From: Paenibacillus sp. XY044
GTDB taxonomy: Bacteria; Bacillota; Bacilli; Paenibacillales; Paenibacillaceae
Assembly (NCBI RefSeq): GCF_002257645.1
Contig: NZ_NQMO01000011.1
Location: 62,001-126,000 of the forward strand
Length of the DNA stretch: 64,000 nt
Direction: 5' to 3'
In this document: piece by piece, positions 6,827-16,594 of the stretch
Numbering within the stretch: position 1 is the first letter of the stretch
Layout: every line of letters begins with the position of its first letter
Program-made: the position numbers and the translations under genes
The notes under the pieces: generated by a model
The model's input: only the letters and a program-made list of their open reading frames with translations
The model's database searches: none
Told to the model about the DNA's origin: nothing

Positions 6827-8773
6827 ATGAAATGGGACGAATTTTTTGTAACCGGTGAGCCGATGATCTATGCTGCCATGGTCAGTATCGTCGTCGTTTC
6901 CCTCGCCATTCTGATCGGCCTGACCTATTTTAAAAAGTGGGGTTATCTGTGGCGCGAATGGCTTACAACGGTTGACCATAAACGGATCGGGGTCATGTAC
7001 ATCCTGGCCGCTCTCATCATGCTGTTCCGCGGCGGCATCGACGCCTTGCTGATGCGTACGCAGCTCGCGGCTCCGGAAATGAAGTTTCTGGATGCGCAGC
7101 ACTATAACGAAATCTTTACGACGCACGGCGTTATCATGATCCTGTTCATGGCTATGCCGTTCGTTATCGGACTCATGAACGTTGTCGTTCCGCTGCAAAT
7201 CGGGGCACGCGACGTAGCTTTCCCTAGACTGAACGCCGTCAGCTTCTGGATGTTCTTCTTCGGAGCGATGCTGTTCAACATTTCCTTCGTCATCGGGGGA
7301 TCGCCGGATGCCGGCTGGACCGCATACTTCCCGCTGGCGAGCCTGGAGTTCAGCCCGACCGTAGGTAACAACTTCTACTCTCTGGCCCTTCAGATTTCCG
7401 GTATCGGTACGCTGATGACCGGTGTCAACTTTATCGTAACGATTCTTAAAATGCGTGCGCCAGGCATGAAACTGATGCGTATGCCGATGTTTACTTGGTC
7501 CGTTCTGATTACGAACGTTATCATCCTGTTCGCATTCCCGGTTCTGACCGTTGCCCTTGCCCTGATGATGTTCGACCGCATCTTCGGCAGCCAGTTCTTT
7601 ACGATGGCGAACGGTGGTATGGATATGCTCTGGGCCAACCTGTTCTGGGTATGGGGACACCCTGAAGTATATATCGTTATTTTGCCGGCCTTCGGTATAT
7701 TCAGTGATATTATTTCCACGTTCTCGAAAAAGAACCTGTACGGTTATAAATCGATGGTCGCCAGTATGGTGGTCATTTCGCTCCTGTCCTTTATCGTATG
7801 GGCTCACCACTTCTATACGATGGGTGCAGGCGTCATGGTCAACGGTTTCTTCTCCATCACGACGATGGCGATTGCCGTACCGACCGGCGTAAAAATATTC
7901 AACTGGCTCTTTACCTTGCAAAAAGGTAAGATTTCGTTCACGACACCGATGCTGTACGCCATGGCCTTTATTCCGATCTTTACGATCGGCGGCGTGACCG
8001 GCGTCATGCTGGCCATGGCCAGCGCGGACTACCAGTACCATAATACGATGTTCCTGGTTGCCCACTTCCACTATGTATTGATTCCGGGTACCGTCTTCGG
8101 GGTTCTGGCAGGCATGTACTTCTGGTTCCCGAAAATCTTCGGTTTCCGTCTGAACGAGAAGCTCGGCAAGACGGCCTTCTGGCTCATCGTCGTCGGCTTC
8201 AACACAGCTTTCCTGCCACTGTTCTTCCTTGGACTGAGCGGCATGACGCGCCGGATGTACACGTACTCGGCCGACACCGGCTTTGGTCCGTTGAATATGG
8301 TGGCTACGATCGGCGCCTTTATCCTGGCCATCGGCTTCGTTGTTCTGTGCTACAACTTCTACTGGAGCTTCCGTTACAGCCCACGGGACGAAAACGGGGA
8401 TCCATGGGATGCACGTACGCTGGAGTGGAGTACGCCAAGCCCTGTGCCGGTGTATAACTTCGCCAAGGTACCTAACGTCAAATCCATGGATGCTCTGTGG
8501 GAAGCAAAAGTCAATGGGGTACCTCTCTACGAGGAAGGCCCTTACGAACCGATTCATATGCCTAACAACAGCGGTCAACCGTTCATTCTCGGCGTCATTA
8601 TGTTTTTCCTAGGCTTTTTCCTGGTATTCAGCTGGTTCATTCCTGCAATCATTGCGGGTATCGCTGTCGTAGTCATGCTGGCCCTGCGTTCCTTCGAACG
8701 CGATCATGGCTATCACATTTCACCTGAGGAAATTGCCGCCACTGAACAGAAATTGCGGGGTGATTCCGTATGA
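6827..8773 (+). CDS. qoxB: aa3-type menaquinol oxidase subunit I
   Basis: The 648-residue catalytic heme-copper subunit. Visible ligands are His100 (TTHG, low-spin heme), His278 in WGHPEVY with the cross-linked Tyr282 of the CuB site, His327-His328 (AHHF, CuB), and His413/His415 (VAHFHY, hemes a3 and a). The length and extra N- and C-terminal helices fit the quinol oxidase QoxB/CyoB type. It reduces oxygen to water and pumps protons in the cytoplasmic membrane. It starts 27 bases after qoxA and overlaps qoxC by four bases (ATGA). The long open frame on the opposite strand is a shadow of this gene. Confidence 0.97.
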   Translation: MKWDEFFVTGEPMIYAAMVSIVVVSLAILIGLTYFKKWGYLWREWLTTVDHKRIGVMYILAALIMLFRGGIDALLMRTQLAAPEMKFLDAQHYNEIFTTHGVIMILFMAMPFVIGLMNVVVPLQIGARDVAFPRLNAVSFWMFFFGAMLFNISFVIGGSPDAGWTAYFPLASLEFSPTVGNNFYSLALQISGIGTLMTGVNFIVTILKMRAPGMKLMRMPMFTWSVLITNVIILFAFPVLTVALALMMFDRIFGSQFFTMANGGMDMLWANLFWVWGHPEVYIVILPAFGIFSDIISTFSKKNLYGYKSMVASMVVISLLSFIVWAHHFYTMGAGVMVNGFFSITTMAIAVPTGVKIFNWLFTLQKGKISFTTPMLYAMAFIPIFTIGGVTGVMLAMASADYQYHNTMFLVAHFHYVLIPGTVFGVLAGMYFWFPKIFGFRLNEKLGKTAFWLIVVGFNTAFLPLFFLGLSGMTRRMYTYSADTGFGPLNMVATIGAFILAIGFVVLCYNFYWSFRYSPRDENGDPWDARTLEWSTPSPVPVYNFAKVPNVKSMDALWEAKVNGVPLYEEGPYEPIHMPNNSGQPFILGVIMFFLGFFLVFSWFIPAIIAGIAVVVMLALRSFERDHGYHISPEEIAATEQKLRGDSV

Positions 8774-9366
8774 AAATAAATGATTCGCTGCCACTCGAGT
8801 ATAGAACGGAAGAGAACAGCAACAAGATCTTCGGGTTCTGGCTCTTCCTCGGTGCAGAGATCGCCCTCTTCTCCACGCTGTTCGCCGTCTACCTCACCTT
8901 GTGGAACCGGACGGGGAGCGGCCCGACGGGGAAAGAGCTGTTCGAACTGAACGGCGTCATCTGGGAGACGTTCCTGCTCCTGACCAGCAGTTTCACCTGC
9001 GGCCTTGGCATTCACGCCATGCGCCTTAATCTGAAGAAACCGATGATCGTCTTCTTCGTCCTCACGCTGCTCATGGGCCTCGGCTTCCTGGGCATTGAGA
9101 TCACTGAGTTCGTCAACTACGTTCACGAAGGCGCCACGCTGCAAACGAGCGCATTCCTGTCCAGCTTGTTCGTCCTGCTCGGTACGCACGGTCTTCACGT
9201 CACGATGGGTATACTCTGGGGTGCGGGCATCCTGATCCAGGTCGGCCGCCAAGGCTTTACGGATGAGACGGCGAACAAATCGTTCATCTTCTCGCTGTAC
9301 TGGCACTTTCTTGACGTTGTCTGGATCTTCATCTTCAGCTTTATCTACATGAAAGGACTGATGTAA
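8770..9366 (+). CDS. qoxC: aa3-type menaquinol oxidase subunit III
   Basis: A 198-residue subunit III with five membrane helices and typical sequence blocks: GFWLFLGAEIALFSTLFAVY near the start, GTHGLHVTMGILW in the middle and SLYWHFLDVVWIFIFSFIY at the end. Subunit III stabilises subunit I and its proton uptake. The start overlaps the qoxB stop in an ATGA arrangement, and qoxD begins two bases after its stop, so translation is coupled. Confidence 0.96.
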   Translation: MKINDSLPLEYRTEENSNKIFGFWLFLGAEIALFSTLFAVYLTLWNRTGSGPTGKELFELNGVIWETFLLLTSSFTCGLGIHAMRLNLKKPMIVFFVLTLLMGLGFLGIEITEFVNYVHEGATLQTSAFLSSLFVLLGTHGLHVTMGILWGAGILIQVGRQGFTDETANKSFIFSLYWHFLDVVWIFIFSFIYMKGLM

Positions 9367-9367
9367 A

Positions 9368-9649
9368 ATGGCACGTTTATTTCCAATACGGCACGTGATC
9401 GGATACATCTTCTCGCTGATCCTTTCAGTGGTTGGACTGGGCGTTGTATTCTGGGATTTCAACCCGACCGCCGGACTCTGGATCCTGATCGTATGTGCGC
9501 TCATCCAGGCGTCGCTGCAGCTTGTGCTGTTCATGCACATCGGCGAGACCGACAACAAAAAGACGCTGTACTTCAACATTGCGTATGCGTTGTTCGTCGG
9601 ACTGGTTACGATCTTCGGTACGCTCTTCACAATGCTGTGGGGATGGTAA
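9368..9649 (+). CDS. qoxD: aa3-type menaquinol oxidase subunit IV
   Basis: A 93-residue subunit IV with three membrane helices and the family block LQLVLFMHIGETDN between helices two and three. This small subunit supports assembly of the CuB site in CyoD/QoxD relatives. It is the last gene of qoxABCD, follows qoxC at once, and is closed by a clear terminator 29 bases downstream. Confidence 0.95.
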   Translation: MARLFPIRHVIGYIFSLILSVVGLGVVFWDFNPTAGLWILIVCALIQASLQLVLFMHIGETDNKKTLYFNIAYALFVGLVTIFGTLFTMLWGW

Positions 9650-9677
9650 GAAGCTTAGCTTAAGCTAAGATATAAAA

Positions 9678-9717
9678 GAGGCTTTTCTGATTCTTAAGGA
9701 TCAGGAAAGCCTTTTTT
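9678..9717 (+). terminator. Terminator of qoxABCD
   Basis: AGGCTTTTCTGATTC and GATCAGGAAAGCCT form a long stem around a TTAAG loop, followed by a T run. It lies 29 bases after the qoxD stop and closes the operon. Confidence 0.9.
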
Positions 9718-9842
9718 GCGTTATGGGGTATATATTTGTAGCTCTCAAAACATAAAGATTATTGGATAAGCATCGAATCTTACATTCGTTCGTTAAAAAT
9801 GTGATATAGGTACACGTACCATTTTGAACGGGGGCATACGGC

Positions 9843-10961
9843 ATGGCGCAAAAACTAAGAATCACCTATTTGGATCTCCTGCGCGGCATCGCCATTTTGG
9901 CTGTGATCACCATCCATGTGACATCCTATCCGGTAGCCTTTCTATCGACGAATTCCACCGTGTACCCGCTATATTTCGTCCTGAATGCGGCGTCGCAATT
10001 TGCCGTTCCAGCCTTTCTGTTTTTGAGCTCGCTTGTCCTGTTCTACCGATATGACGACGGCTTGCAGAGCAGCTGGCTTATTTTTTATTGGAAACGCTTA
10101 AAGCGGATCCTTCTGCCTTATTTGTTCTGGTCCGTTTTATATTCCACTTATCTATCGTATATCCAGCATATCTCGTTTTCCGACGCCCTCCGCAAGTTCC
10201 TTCATGGATTGCCGCTTGGCGGCAGCTACGATCATTTGTATTTCATGATCATCATCGCCCAGTTTTATTTGTTGTTTCCTTTCCTTTCGCTGTTGTTTCA
10301 AAAAGTCGGGCAGGTCCGGCGTCATCCATTATTCGTTGGAGCCTTCCTCCAGATCGTCTTCTACTTATTGAATTATTACGTGCTTCATATGCATAAAACC
10401 GGAACGTTCGTGATGAGCTATCTCGTCTATTTCTTTTTGGGGGCTTATATGGCCGACCGGTTGAAGGGTATCCCTCCGCAAGCAACGCCGCAATGGAACT
10501 ACCGATGGACGGCTCTGTTTCTCGGATCCGCTTTGCTCTTTATCGTGCAAAAATGGCTGCAGCTTGCCAGCCCCCATTGGATTCGCCAGCCTTTTCTATC
10601 CAACATCAACTTTATTACGGATTACGCCTACTGCAGCATAACGTGCGTATTTTTGGTACACTTCGTTCGAATTCTGGAAGGGAAACCACGCCTTCAAAGA
10701 ATACTGTTTTCTCTCGGCTCCTGCGCCTTCGGCATTTACTTTATTCATCCCTACTTTTTGATCTTGTGGCGGCATTTTGTCATGACGAGCGGCCCGATCG
10801 CCTATCACATTCTCACATGGACAGGCGGTGCCGCCGCGCTGGCCGCATCCTGGCTGATCACTTGGCTCATCATGCATACTCCGCTCGGCGTCTATCTGGT
10901 CGGGGAATCCAAGTGGAAATCCCGGAGCAAGCGCGGTGTGTCTCAGAGCGGGACGATGTGA
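9843..10961 (+). CDS. Membrane acyltransferase (acyltransferase family 3)
   Basis: A 372-residue polytopic protein of the acyltransferase-3 (OafA/WecH/YrhL) family. The N-terminal block YLDLLRGIAILAVITIHV carries the catalytic-type Arg and His of the family, and about ten hydrophobic helices follow (for example FAVPAFLFLSSLVLFYRY and CAFGIYFIHPYFLI). Members transfer acyl groups to sugars of the cell envelope or to exported polysaccharides. The ATG follows GGGGG. It is a single gene with no glycan cluster nearby, so the acceptor is unknown. Confidence 0.88.
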   Translation: MAQKLRITYLDLLRGIAILAVITIHVTSYPVAFLSTNSTVYPLYFVLNAASQFAVPAFLFLSSLVLFYRYDDGLQSSWLIFYWKRLKRILLPYLFWSVLYSTYLSYIQHISFSDALRKFLHGLPLGGSYDHLYFMIIIAQFYLLFPFLSLLFQKVGQVRRHPLFVGAFLQIVFYLLNYYVLHMHKTGTFVMSYLVYFFLGAYMADRLKGIPPQATPQWNYRWTALFLGSALLFIVQKWLQLASPHWIRQPFLSNINFITDYAYCSITCVFLVHFVRILEGKPRLQRILFSLGSCAFGIYFIHPYFLILWRHFVMTSGPIAYHILTWTGGAAALAASWLITWLIMHTPLGVYLVGESKWKSRSKRGVSQSGTM

Positions 10962-11070
10962 GCTTGGGAGTTAGGCTGTGCAGCCCACTCTGAGGTTAAC
11001 ATGGGCTGACAAAGGCGACCACTTCGATTCTCCAGAATTGATCCGTCCGCTCCGCTGGATTCACGGATGC

Positions 11071-11106
11071 AAAAAAGCAGCCTGCCGTTTCTGCGGCAGG
11101 CTGCTT
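11071..11106 (-). terminator. Terminator of the LPKTG adhesin gene
   Basis: A 13-bp stem, AAGCAGCCTGCCG / CGGCAGGCTGCTT, with a six-base loop. Read on the minus strand it ends in TTTTTT. It lies 57 bases beyond the adhesin stop codon. Confidence 0.9.
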
Positions 11107-11163
11107 GCTTACTACTTGGTTTACACTGCTTCTATCCAATTTGCTTAAGCTAGTCGCTTCATT

Positions 11164-14100
11164 CTACAACTGCTTTTGGGCTGCTTGTCTCTTCTTGAGT
11201 CCGAACAAAGCAGCACCAAGTGCAATCAAGCCCACACCCGCAAGCTGCATCGGCAGATGGCTGGCCTCCCCTGTCTTCGGCAGAGTTGCCGCCCCTTCAG
11301 TCGATGACCCGCCAGGCTTCTGGCTGCTACCTGTATGGCTGCCAGCGCTGCTGTTCTCGCCTGGGTCGGTTTCATGACCCGGGCTCGGCTGCGTTCCAGC
11401 CCCGCCAGTGCCCGCTGTGCCGCCGCCATTCGGCTGCCCCGGCTTGGCTGGCTGCTCCGGCTGGTTCGGCTGTCCCGGATCGCTTGGCGCCGGTCCGATG
11501 ATCACTCCGCCTGGTATGTTCGGAATCTGCGGACCTTCTGGCGTTCCGCTGTCCCCAGGCAGCTGCGGTTCGTCCGGATCCGGAGTAGGCGTTACCGGCG
11601 GATTCGGTTGGTTACCTCCACCGCCGGGGTCACCGCCGCCATCGGTGCTTCCACCGCCGCCCCCGCCTGTGCTGCGGCCGTTCTCCACGGTAATCGCGGT
11701 CTCCTGACCGGATACGATTTCGAATTCGGTCTGTGCCTTCCAGATGTAGTAGCCGGACGGAGCGGCCGTCTCTTCGGCGTAATACTTGCCAGGTCTCAGA
11801 TCGTCTACACCCAATTCGCCGTGCTCGTCCGTCACCAGACCGGCGAGTTCCTCGCCTTTGGCATTTAGTACCGGCTGCTTGTTCTCATCGAGAATGCGGA
11901 ACTCGGCACCTTTCAACGGAATATCCAGCCGGCCTGTCTGAATTTTGGTGATCTTCAGCGAGCCGGTGATCTTGTCGTTGGTGAAGTTCAGCAGCAGCGG
12001 CTGGTCATCTACGATTTCGAATTTCAGCGGTTCCAGCACGGACTGATAACCGACAGGAGGTGTAACTTCTACAAACATGTAGCTGCCCGCCTTCAGATTC
12101 GGAACGGGTACCTTACCGTCCGCATCCGTGGTCAGCCCTGTCACCACTTCATGTCCCTGCTCGTCCAGCAGGTTAAACACGGCGCCTTCCAATGGCGAGC
12201 CGTCATAAGCGTCGGTTTTGGTCAGTTGGACAGAACCGACATAGATTTCATTGGCTACGGTTTTTTGCTTGGTGATCGACTGGTTCACTTCAATGGTAAA
12301 CGGGATCGGCGTCGCATCGAGCCTGTATCCCTTAGGGGCTTGGACCTCGATCAACTGGTAGTCTCCAGCTTCAAGATGAGCCAGCAGGATTTTTCCATCC
12401 TCCCCTGTATTCAGCTCCGTCTTACCCGTGACGTCTTCGAAAGCCCCGTTCACGTCCTTTTGAAGCTTGAACACGGCTCCTTCCAGAACCTTCGCAGAAT
12501 CATCCTTATCTACCTTCGTGAGCTCGAAATCCCATATGCCTTTCGTATTCGTGACGGTTATTTCGGCTGCATCCGCTTTGAAGGTCATCTTCTTACCGTT
12601 CCGGTACTCATCGTCGATGAGATAGCCGGCAGGAGCGGCCAGTTCCTTCAGCACGTAATCATTGTACCGGGTGCTGCTGAAGACCGCTTTCCCCTCTTTA
12701 TCGGTAACGAGCTCCCGAATGAGAGTGCTGCCGGTCTTATCGTAGAGCCCGAAACGGGCACCTTCCAACGGCGCGTTATCTGCGGCGTCCACTTTGGTAA
12801 TCGTCAGATCGCCTTTGCCCGTCTGGGCGCCGCCGCCGGCTCCCGAGAAGCTGACATTGACGCTTTTATTTTCGTCTTTGCTGACGCTACCCGAGGATTG
12901 GCCGGCAAACTTGGCATTGTTGCTGATCGTGTCGCCATTGTCGGCATTAATGAACGACTTATACTTCAGAATATACGCTTCCTGGATCGTATCCTTGAAA
13001 GTCAGGGTAAATGCATTGTCCTTGACGTCAAGCATATAAGCTGCCGGGCTTACGAGTGCCTTTTGTGTGAGGTTCCCGTTCTTGTCTACTGCCGTACTAT
13101 ACAGTTCAAACGAAGATGGAATCAGGATCTGATTCTCGGATAAAGTATCCGTCAGCACCGCGTTGTCCACGATGGACTGGCTGCGGTTCACATTGAGGGT
13201 CCAGTAAGCAAAATCCTGATCCGCCCCGGCTCCTTGCACGCCGGTTTTATTGATATATTCGCCGCCAAACTGAGGATTCACATTGGTAGACTGCGCAAAC
13301 AGCTTGGAATCCGGCTGTGCACGGTCAAACATCTCGGCGGCGTTGCTGTAGCTTGCTGCCACCGGATGATCTTTCAAGCTTGTTTTGTACGTGATCCGGT
13401 AGGCGCCGTCGATCGGTTTGTTGAACACCAGTTCAAAACCGTCTGTTCCATTCTCCGTCAGCGTCTTTAACGTGTAATCATCGTTCAGTACGAGAGGAGC
13501 TCCATTTGGATTAACGCCATTCGCACCGCCTGTGAGCTCCAGCGGTTGAACCACCAAGGATTCCGGCAAAAACGTCTGCTCCCCGGTGTAGAAATCCCTG
13601 ACGACAGGCTGGCTCACCTGATAAAGGTTGTAGTTCACGTTCAAGTTCCAAGTGATTTCCTTGGTCTTCGCATCATAGCTTCCCGTTTTGCTGCCGTTGT
13701 TTTTCGTGAAGTTGTCAGCAGGGGCGCTTGCGGTTTTGTTGATCGACTTTTGTCCGTCGCTTTCCTTCCAATCGACCTTGGCAGTGTTCGTATATTCATT
13801 CATTTTGCCTGCGGTCGGATCGAATTTGGTTTTGTAAGTAATTAGATAGTTAGCATTGATAGGATTAGTGAACGTAATCTTGAACCCGGTATCATATCGC
13901 GGATCAGGCTCAAGCTTGTAATCCGTTCCCTCCGTCAGTCCTTCTATTTTGACGCTATCAGAAATCAGCTCCATGTGCTGGTCTGCAAAATTATCCGTAA
14001 TGACGACATCGGTCATGTTCTTATTGTCATCATTCAGGCTGAGCTTCCAATCAATCGTCTTGTCGGCATAGTTCGTTCCCGTATAGGTCTTCCAGAAAAT

Positions 14101-15699
14101 AACCTGCTTGATGTCTTTTCCGACCGTGACATCCGGCACATCTGGCATGCTAACTGTGTTTTGAACGTTTCCATCCTCGTACACGCGCCCGGATGCCTTC
14201 GTCTTATATTGAATTTCATAGGCAGCATTAACATCGCGCGAGAACTGAAGCTTGAAGCCCTCCGCCGTTTTGGTCACGGTATAATCCGTGTCCTTTAAAA
14301 GAGGCAGCGTTTCGGTTTTCTGCGAAGCGGTGCCGTTATCGGCAATCGTCATCTCGTACACTTTGAACGAGTCGTCTACCAGCTCCTGCGTGGATGTATC
14401 AAACTTATCGTTGATCCAAGCCTTGGCCTGAGGCAGGCTCTGTTCGTTATAGTTGTACTCGATCGCCCAAGAAATGGTTTGACTATTTGCGTCATAGCCT
14501 GTGGACTTTTTACCGAGCGGCTTGCTGTACTTCGTATCCACCTTTGCCGACTTCGTCAGCGGGGGCCCGCCACCGTCGACTTCCACATTGTTTGTGTACG
14601 TTGTGTCCGTCGTCTGCGTAATTTTCGTCTTGTAATGCACCCGATACGCACTGTCCGAGCTTCCGTTAAATTTCAGTTCAAATCCATCAGCAGCTGGAGT
14701 CGTGTCATATCCGATGAACAACTCCGGATCTTCCTTGACCGAGCCGTTCAGCTGAACCTCCAGCTTGTGGACTTCGATGGAAGCCGGGATCAGCTCCAAA
14801 CCTGCTGGCAGCGCATCCTTGAACTGCGCATCCGTCAGCATGCGCTCACCCTTGTTGAAATCGACCGTCCAGGTAATTTCGCTCGGGTTCATCGCTTTGT
14901 TCGGCGTACCGGACTTGTCGATTTCGCTGTCTGTCGGATTGTTGAAATGAATAGGGATGATAATCGGATCATCGGGATAATCAAAGACGATGTCCTGCTT
15001 GGTCCCGCCGGAAAACTTGCTGCCGTCGAAATTTCTCCATACGTAAAAATCCCCGGACCATTCATTGTTATCCTCGATCTCCTTGCTGAACGTAAAGGTA
15101 ACCTTACCCTCCGACGTAATATGATAGGTACCTACATCACCAGTCAGGATGCCGTCCAATGCCCGGTCCGGCTTGAATTTGTCAGGGAGATCGAAGGTAA
15201 AGGTAGCACCTTCATGGAAACCATGGTCTGCAGGAAGTGTCCAATATACGTCCACTTGAACGGTGGCCCCCATATCGATGCGGATGTCCTGAAGTTTGTT
15301 TCCCTTATCGTCCTTCATTTGAACATCGGTAATGATGTTCTCCGTAATAACCTCGCCCTGCGCCGCCGGATCTGCATCCGCCTGTACGTCTCCTTCAGCA
15401 GCAGCCAAGTCCGACGCAGCCGGCGCTCCAGTCGATGGGTCGGGTTCAGCCGGTACAGCTGGTGTCTCTTCCCCAGGGGTCGCTGGAGCATCCCCAGCCG
15501 GCATATCCGTCCCCTGATCCCCCGGGGTCACAGCCCCTTCACCGGAAGCCGGTGCATCCGCATCGGATGTGCTCACGGCTTCGGTTGTACTTCCGGTGGT
15601 GTCCGTTTCGGCACGCACCAGACCGGAAGGAACCAGCAGGTTAATGAGCAGAAATAATGCCATTAACACATAAGGCACCTTCCAAAATCTTCTTCTCAT
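11164..15699 (-). CDS. LPKTG cell-wall-anchored adhesin with SpaA/Cna-B repeats
   Basis: A 1511-residue surface protein. ATG 15699 follows AGAGGTG; a GTG seven codons upstream is in frame but overlaps that site. Order: signal peptide (1-30); an acidic Ser/Thr/Ala/Pro stretch to about 120; a long array of Ig-like adhesin modules of the collagen-binding/Sdr type to about 960, each holding variants of WTLNVNY and YRITYKT; four SpaA/Cna-B domains (about 970-1343) with the LTKVD...LEGA and GYxL blocks typical of self-made Lys-Asn isopeptide bonds; a Gly/Pro-rich wall spanner (1344-1472); LPKTG at 1473; a hydrophobic helix and a basic tail. A sortase gene lies just upstream. The ligand is unknown. 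Confidence 0.92.
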   Translation of the reverse strand: MRRRFWKVPYVLMALFLLINLLVPSGLVRAETDTTGSTTEAVSTSDADAPASGEGAVTPGDQGTDMPAGDAPATPGEETPAVPAEPDPSTGAPAASDLAAAEGDVQADADPAAQGEVITENIITDVQMKDDKGNKLQDIRIDMGATVQVDVYWTLPADHGFHEGATFTFDLPDKFKPDRALDGILTGDVGTYHITSEGKVTFTFSKEIEDNNEWSGDFYVWRNFDGSKFSGGTKQDIVFDYPDDPIIIPIHFNNPTDSEIDKSGTPNKAMNPSEITWTVDFNKGERMLTDAQFKDALPAGLELIPASIEVHKLEVQLNGSVKEDPELFIGYDTTPAADGFELKFNGSSDSAYRVHYKTKITQTTDTTYTNNVEVDGGGPPLTKSAKVDTKYSKPLGKKSTGYDANSQTISWAIEYNYNEQSLPQAKAWINDKFDTSTQELVDDSFKVYEMTIADNGTASQKTETLPLLKDTDYTVTKTAEGFKLQFSRDVNAAYEIQYKTKASGRVYEDGNVQNTVSMPDVPDVTVGKDIKQVIFWKTYTGTNYADKTIDWKLSLNDDNKNMTDVVITDNFADQHMELISDSVKIEGLTEGTDYKLEPDPRYDTGFKITFTNPINANYLITYKTKFDPTAGKMNEYTNTAKVDWKESDGQKSINKTASAPADNFTKNNGSKTGSYDAKTKEITWNLNVNYNLYQVSQPVVRDFYTGEQTFLPESLVVQPLELTGGANGVNPNGAPLVLNDDYTLKTLTENGTDGFELVFNKPIDGAYRITYKTSLKDHPVAASYSNAAEMFDRAQPDSKLFAQSTNVNPQFGGEYINKTGVQGAGADQDFAYWTLNVNRSQSIVDNAVLTDTLSENQILIPSSFELYSTAVDKNGNLTQKALVSPAAYMLDVKDNAFTLTFKDTIQEAYILKYKSFINADNGDTISNNAKFAGQSSGSVSKDENKSVNVSFSGAGGGAQTGKGDLTITKVDAADNAPLEGARFGLYDKTGSTLIRELVTDKEGKAVFSSTRYNDYVLKELAAPAGYLIDDEYRNGKKMTFKADAAEITVTNTKGIWDFELTKVDKDDSAKVLEGAVFKLQKDVNGAFEDVTGKTELNTGEDGKILLAHLEAGDYQLIEVQAPKGYRLDATPIPFTIEVNQSITKQKTVANEIYVGSVQLTKTDAYDGSPLEGAVFNLLDEQGHEVVTGLTTDADGKVPVPNLKAGSYMFVEVTPPVGYQSVLEPLKFEIVDDQPLLLNFTNDKITGSLKITKIQTGRLDIPLKGAEFRILDENKQPVLNAKGEELAGLVTDEHGELGVDDLRPGKYYAEETAAPSGYYIWKAQTEFEIVSGQETAITVENGRSTGGGGGGSTDGGGDPGGGGNQPNPPVTPTPDPDEPQLPGDSGTPEGPQIPNIPGGVIIGPAPSDPGQPNQPEQPAKPGQPNGGGTAGTGGAGTQPSPGHETDPGENSSAGSHTGSSQKPGGSSTEGAATLPKTGEASHLPMQLAGVGLIALGAALFGLKKRQAAQKQL

Positions 15700-15909
15700 T
15701 CGTAAGATTTCACCTCTCACTCTCTATTTTTCAAAATGGTTCCGCTGGTGAAAAATGATAAGTTTTGTCCGTGTTTGTCGAACCAGCAAACATAATTACT
15801 ATAAAGGGTCCCTCTGAATAAGTTCTGAATCTCGCTTTCCGTCCATGGAAGGCCAAGTGAGAGGGTGCGGAAGTTTTTGAGCAAACGACGATCTTGGTGC
15901 ACCGGACAA

Positions 15910-15947
15910 CAAAAAAACGCCCTGCCTTCACATGGAGGCAGGTGCGT
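15910..15947 (-). terminator. Terminator of the sortase gene
   Basis: Read on the minus strand, ACGCACCTGCCT and AGGCAGGGCGT pair and are followed by TTTTTTT. The stem begins inside the sortase stop codon, so the sortase and the downstream adhesin are probably separate transcripts. Confidence 0.85.
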
Positions 15948-16561
15948 TATAGGGATTTCATTTTACCTTTGATAATCAGCCGATGCGTCGGATTCACCAA
16001 CGGATCGCAGGTCACCAGGGTGATTTCCCGGTCCCGGCCATTCGCTTCCAAGACCCACACCTCTTCCGGTTTGACGACCAGCTTGTCCGTTACCGTATAT
16101 TCAAAGATCGCGGAGCCGGTGTCCACGCGAATGGCGTCCCCTGGCTGGAGCTCATCGAGCCGATTGAAGTTGCGGCCGTACGTCCGGCTGCGATGGCCTG
16201 CGACGGCGAAATTCCCGATTTGTCCGGCTTTGCCGGTATGCTCAATGCTGGCAAGGCTTGTTTTCATATGCTTTAGGGTAGCACCGTGCAGGATGGGCAG
16301 CTTCAAATCGATTGTATCGATGCTGAGCATGCCCTCCACCTCTCCGTCATCAGGCTTAGTAGAGACTGCGGCAGGGGTTCCCTTCGGTACATTGTCATAC
16401 TCGGCGATTCCGCCAACTGCCTTCGACACCTGCTCCTCTTCGTAGCCTTCGATGTTTTGGAAGCTCTTCTCCCACTCGCTGGCCAGCTTCTGCTGCGCCG
16501 CGTCTTCCCTTAGCTCGGCCAGCTTTGGGTAACACAGCAGGATTACGCCGGCCGCAATCAT
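15947..16561 (-). CDS. Sortase (class D-like transpeptidase)
   Basis: A 204-residue sortase with an N-terminal membrane helix (residues 2-12). The catalytic triad is visible: His123 in AVAGHRSRTYG, Cys185 in TLVTCDP and Arg194 in PTHRLIIKG. The size, the single N-terminal helix and the TLVTC block fit the class D group common in Bacilli. It should cut the LPKTG signal of the adhesin encoded next and join it to the cell wall. The N-terminus may begin a few codons earlier with a rare start, since no strong ribosome site precedes ATG 16561. A terminator overlaps its stop. Confidence 0.93.
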   Translation of the reverse strand: MIAAGVILLCYPKLAELREDAAQQKLASEWEKSFQNIEGYEEEQVSKAVGGIAEYDNVPKGTPAAVSTKPDDGEVEGMLSIDTIDLKLPILHGATLKHMKTSLASIEHTGKAGQIGNFAVAGHRSRTYGRNFNRLDELQPGDAIRVDTGSAIFEYTVTDKLVVKPEEVWVLEANGRDREITLVTCDPLVNPTHRLIIKGKMKSL

Positions 16562-16594
16562 GATGCCTGCCCATATTTTGATCTTAATCGATGG

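Noticed and set aside
6635..8578. A 647-codon open frame antisense to qoxB
   Set aside because: It overlaps a clearly real oxidase gene, is rich in His, Arg, Glu and Asp as expected for an antisense shadow of a membrane protein, and has no ribosome site.
12151..15657. Several plus-strand frames (up to 392 codons) opposite the LPKTG adhesin
   Set aside because: All are antisense to a repeat-rich gene with an obvious signal peptide, SpaA repeats and LPKTG; none has a start signal.
15720..15910. A possible riboswitch or regulatory leader before the adhesin gene
   Set aside because: I compared it by eye with the c-di-GMP and other known aptamer cores and found none; no clear promoter could be fixed either.
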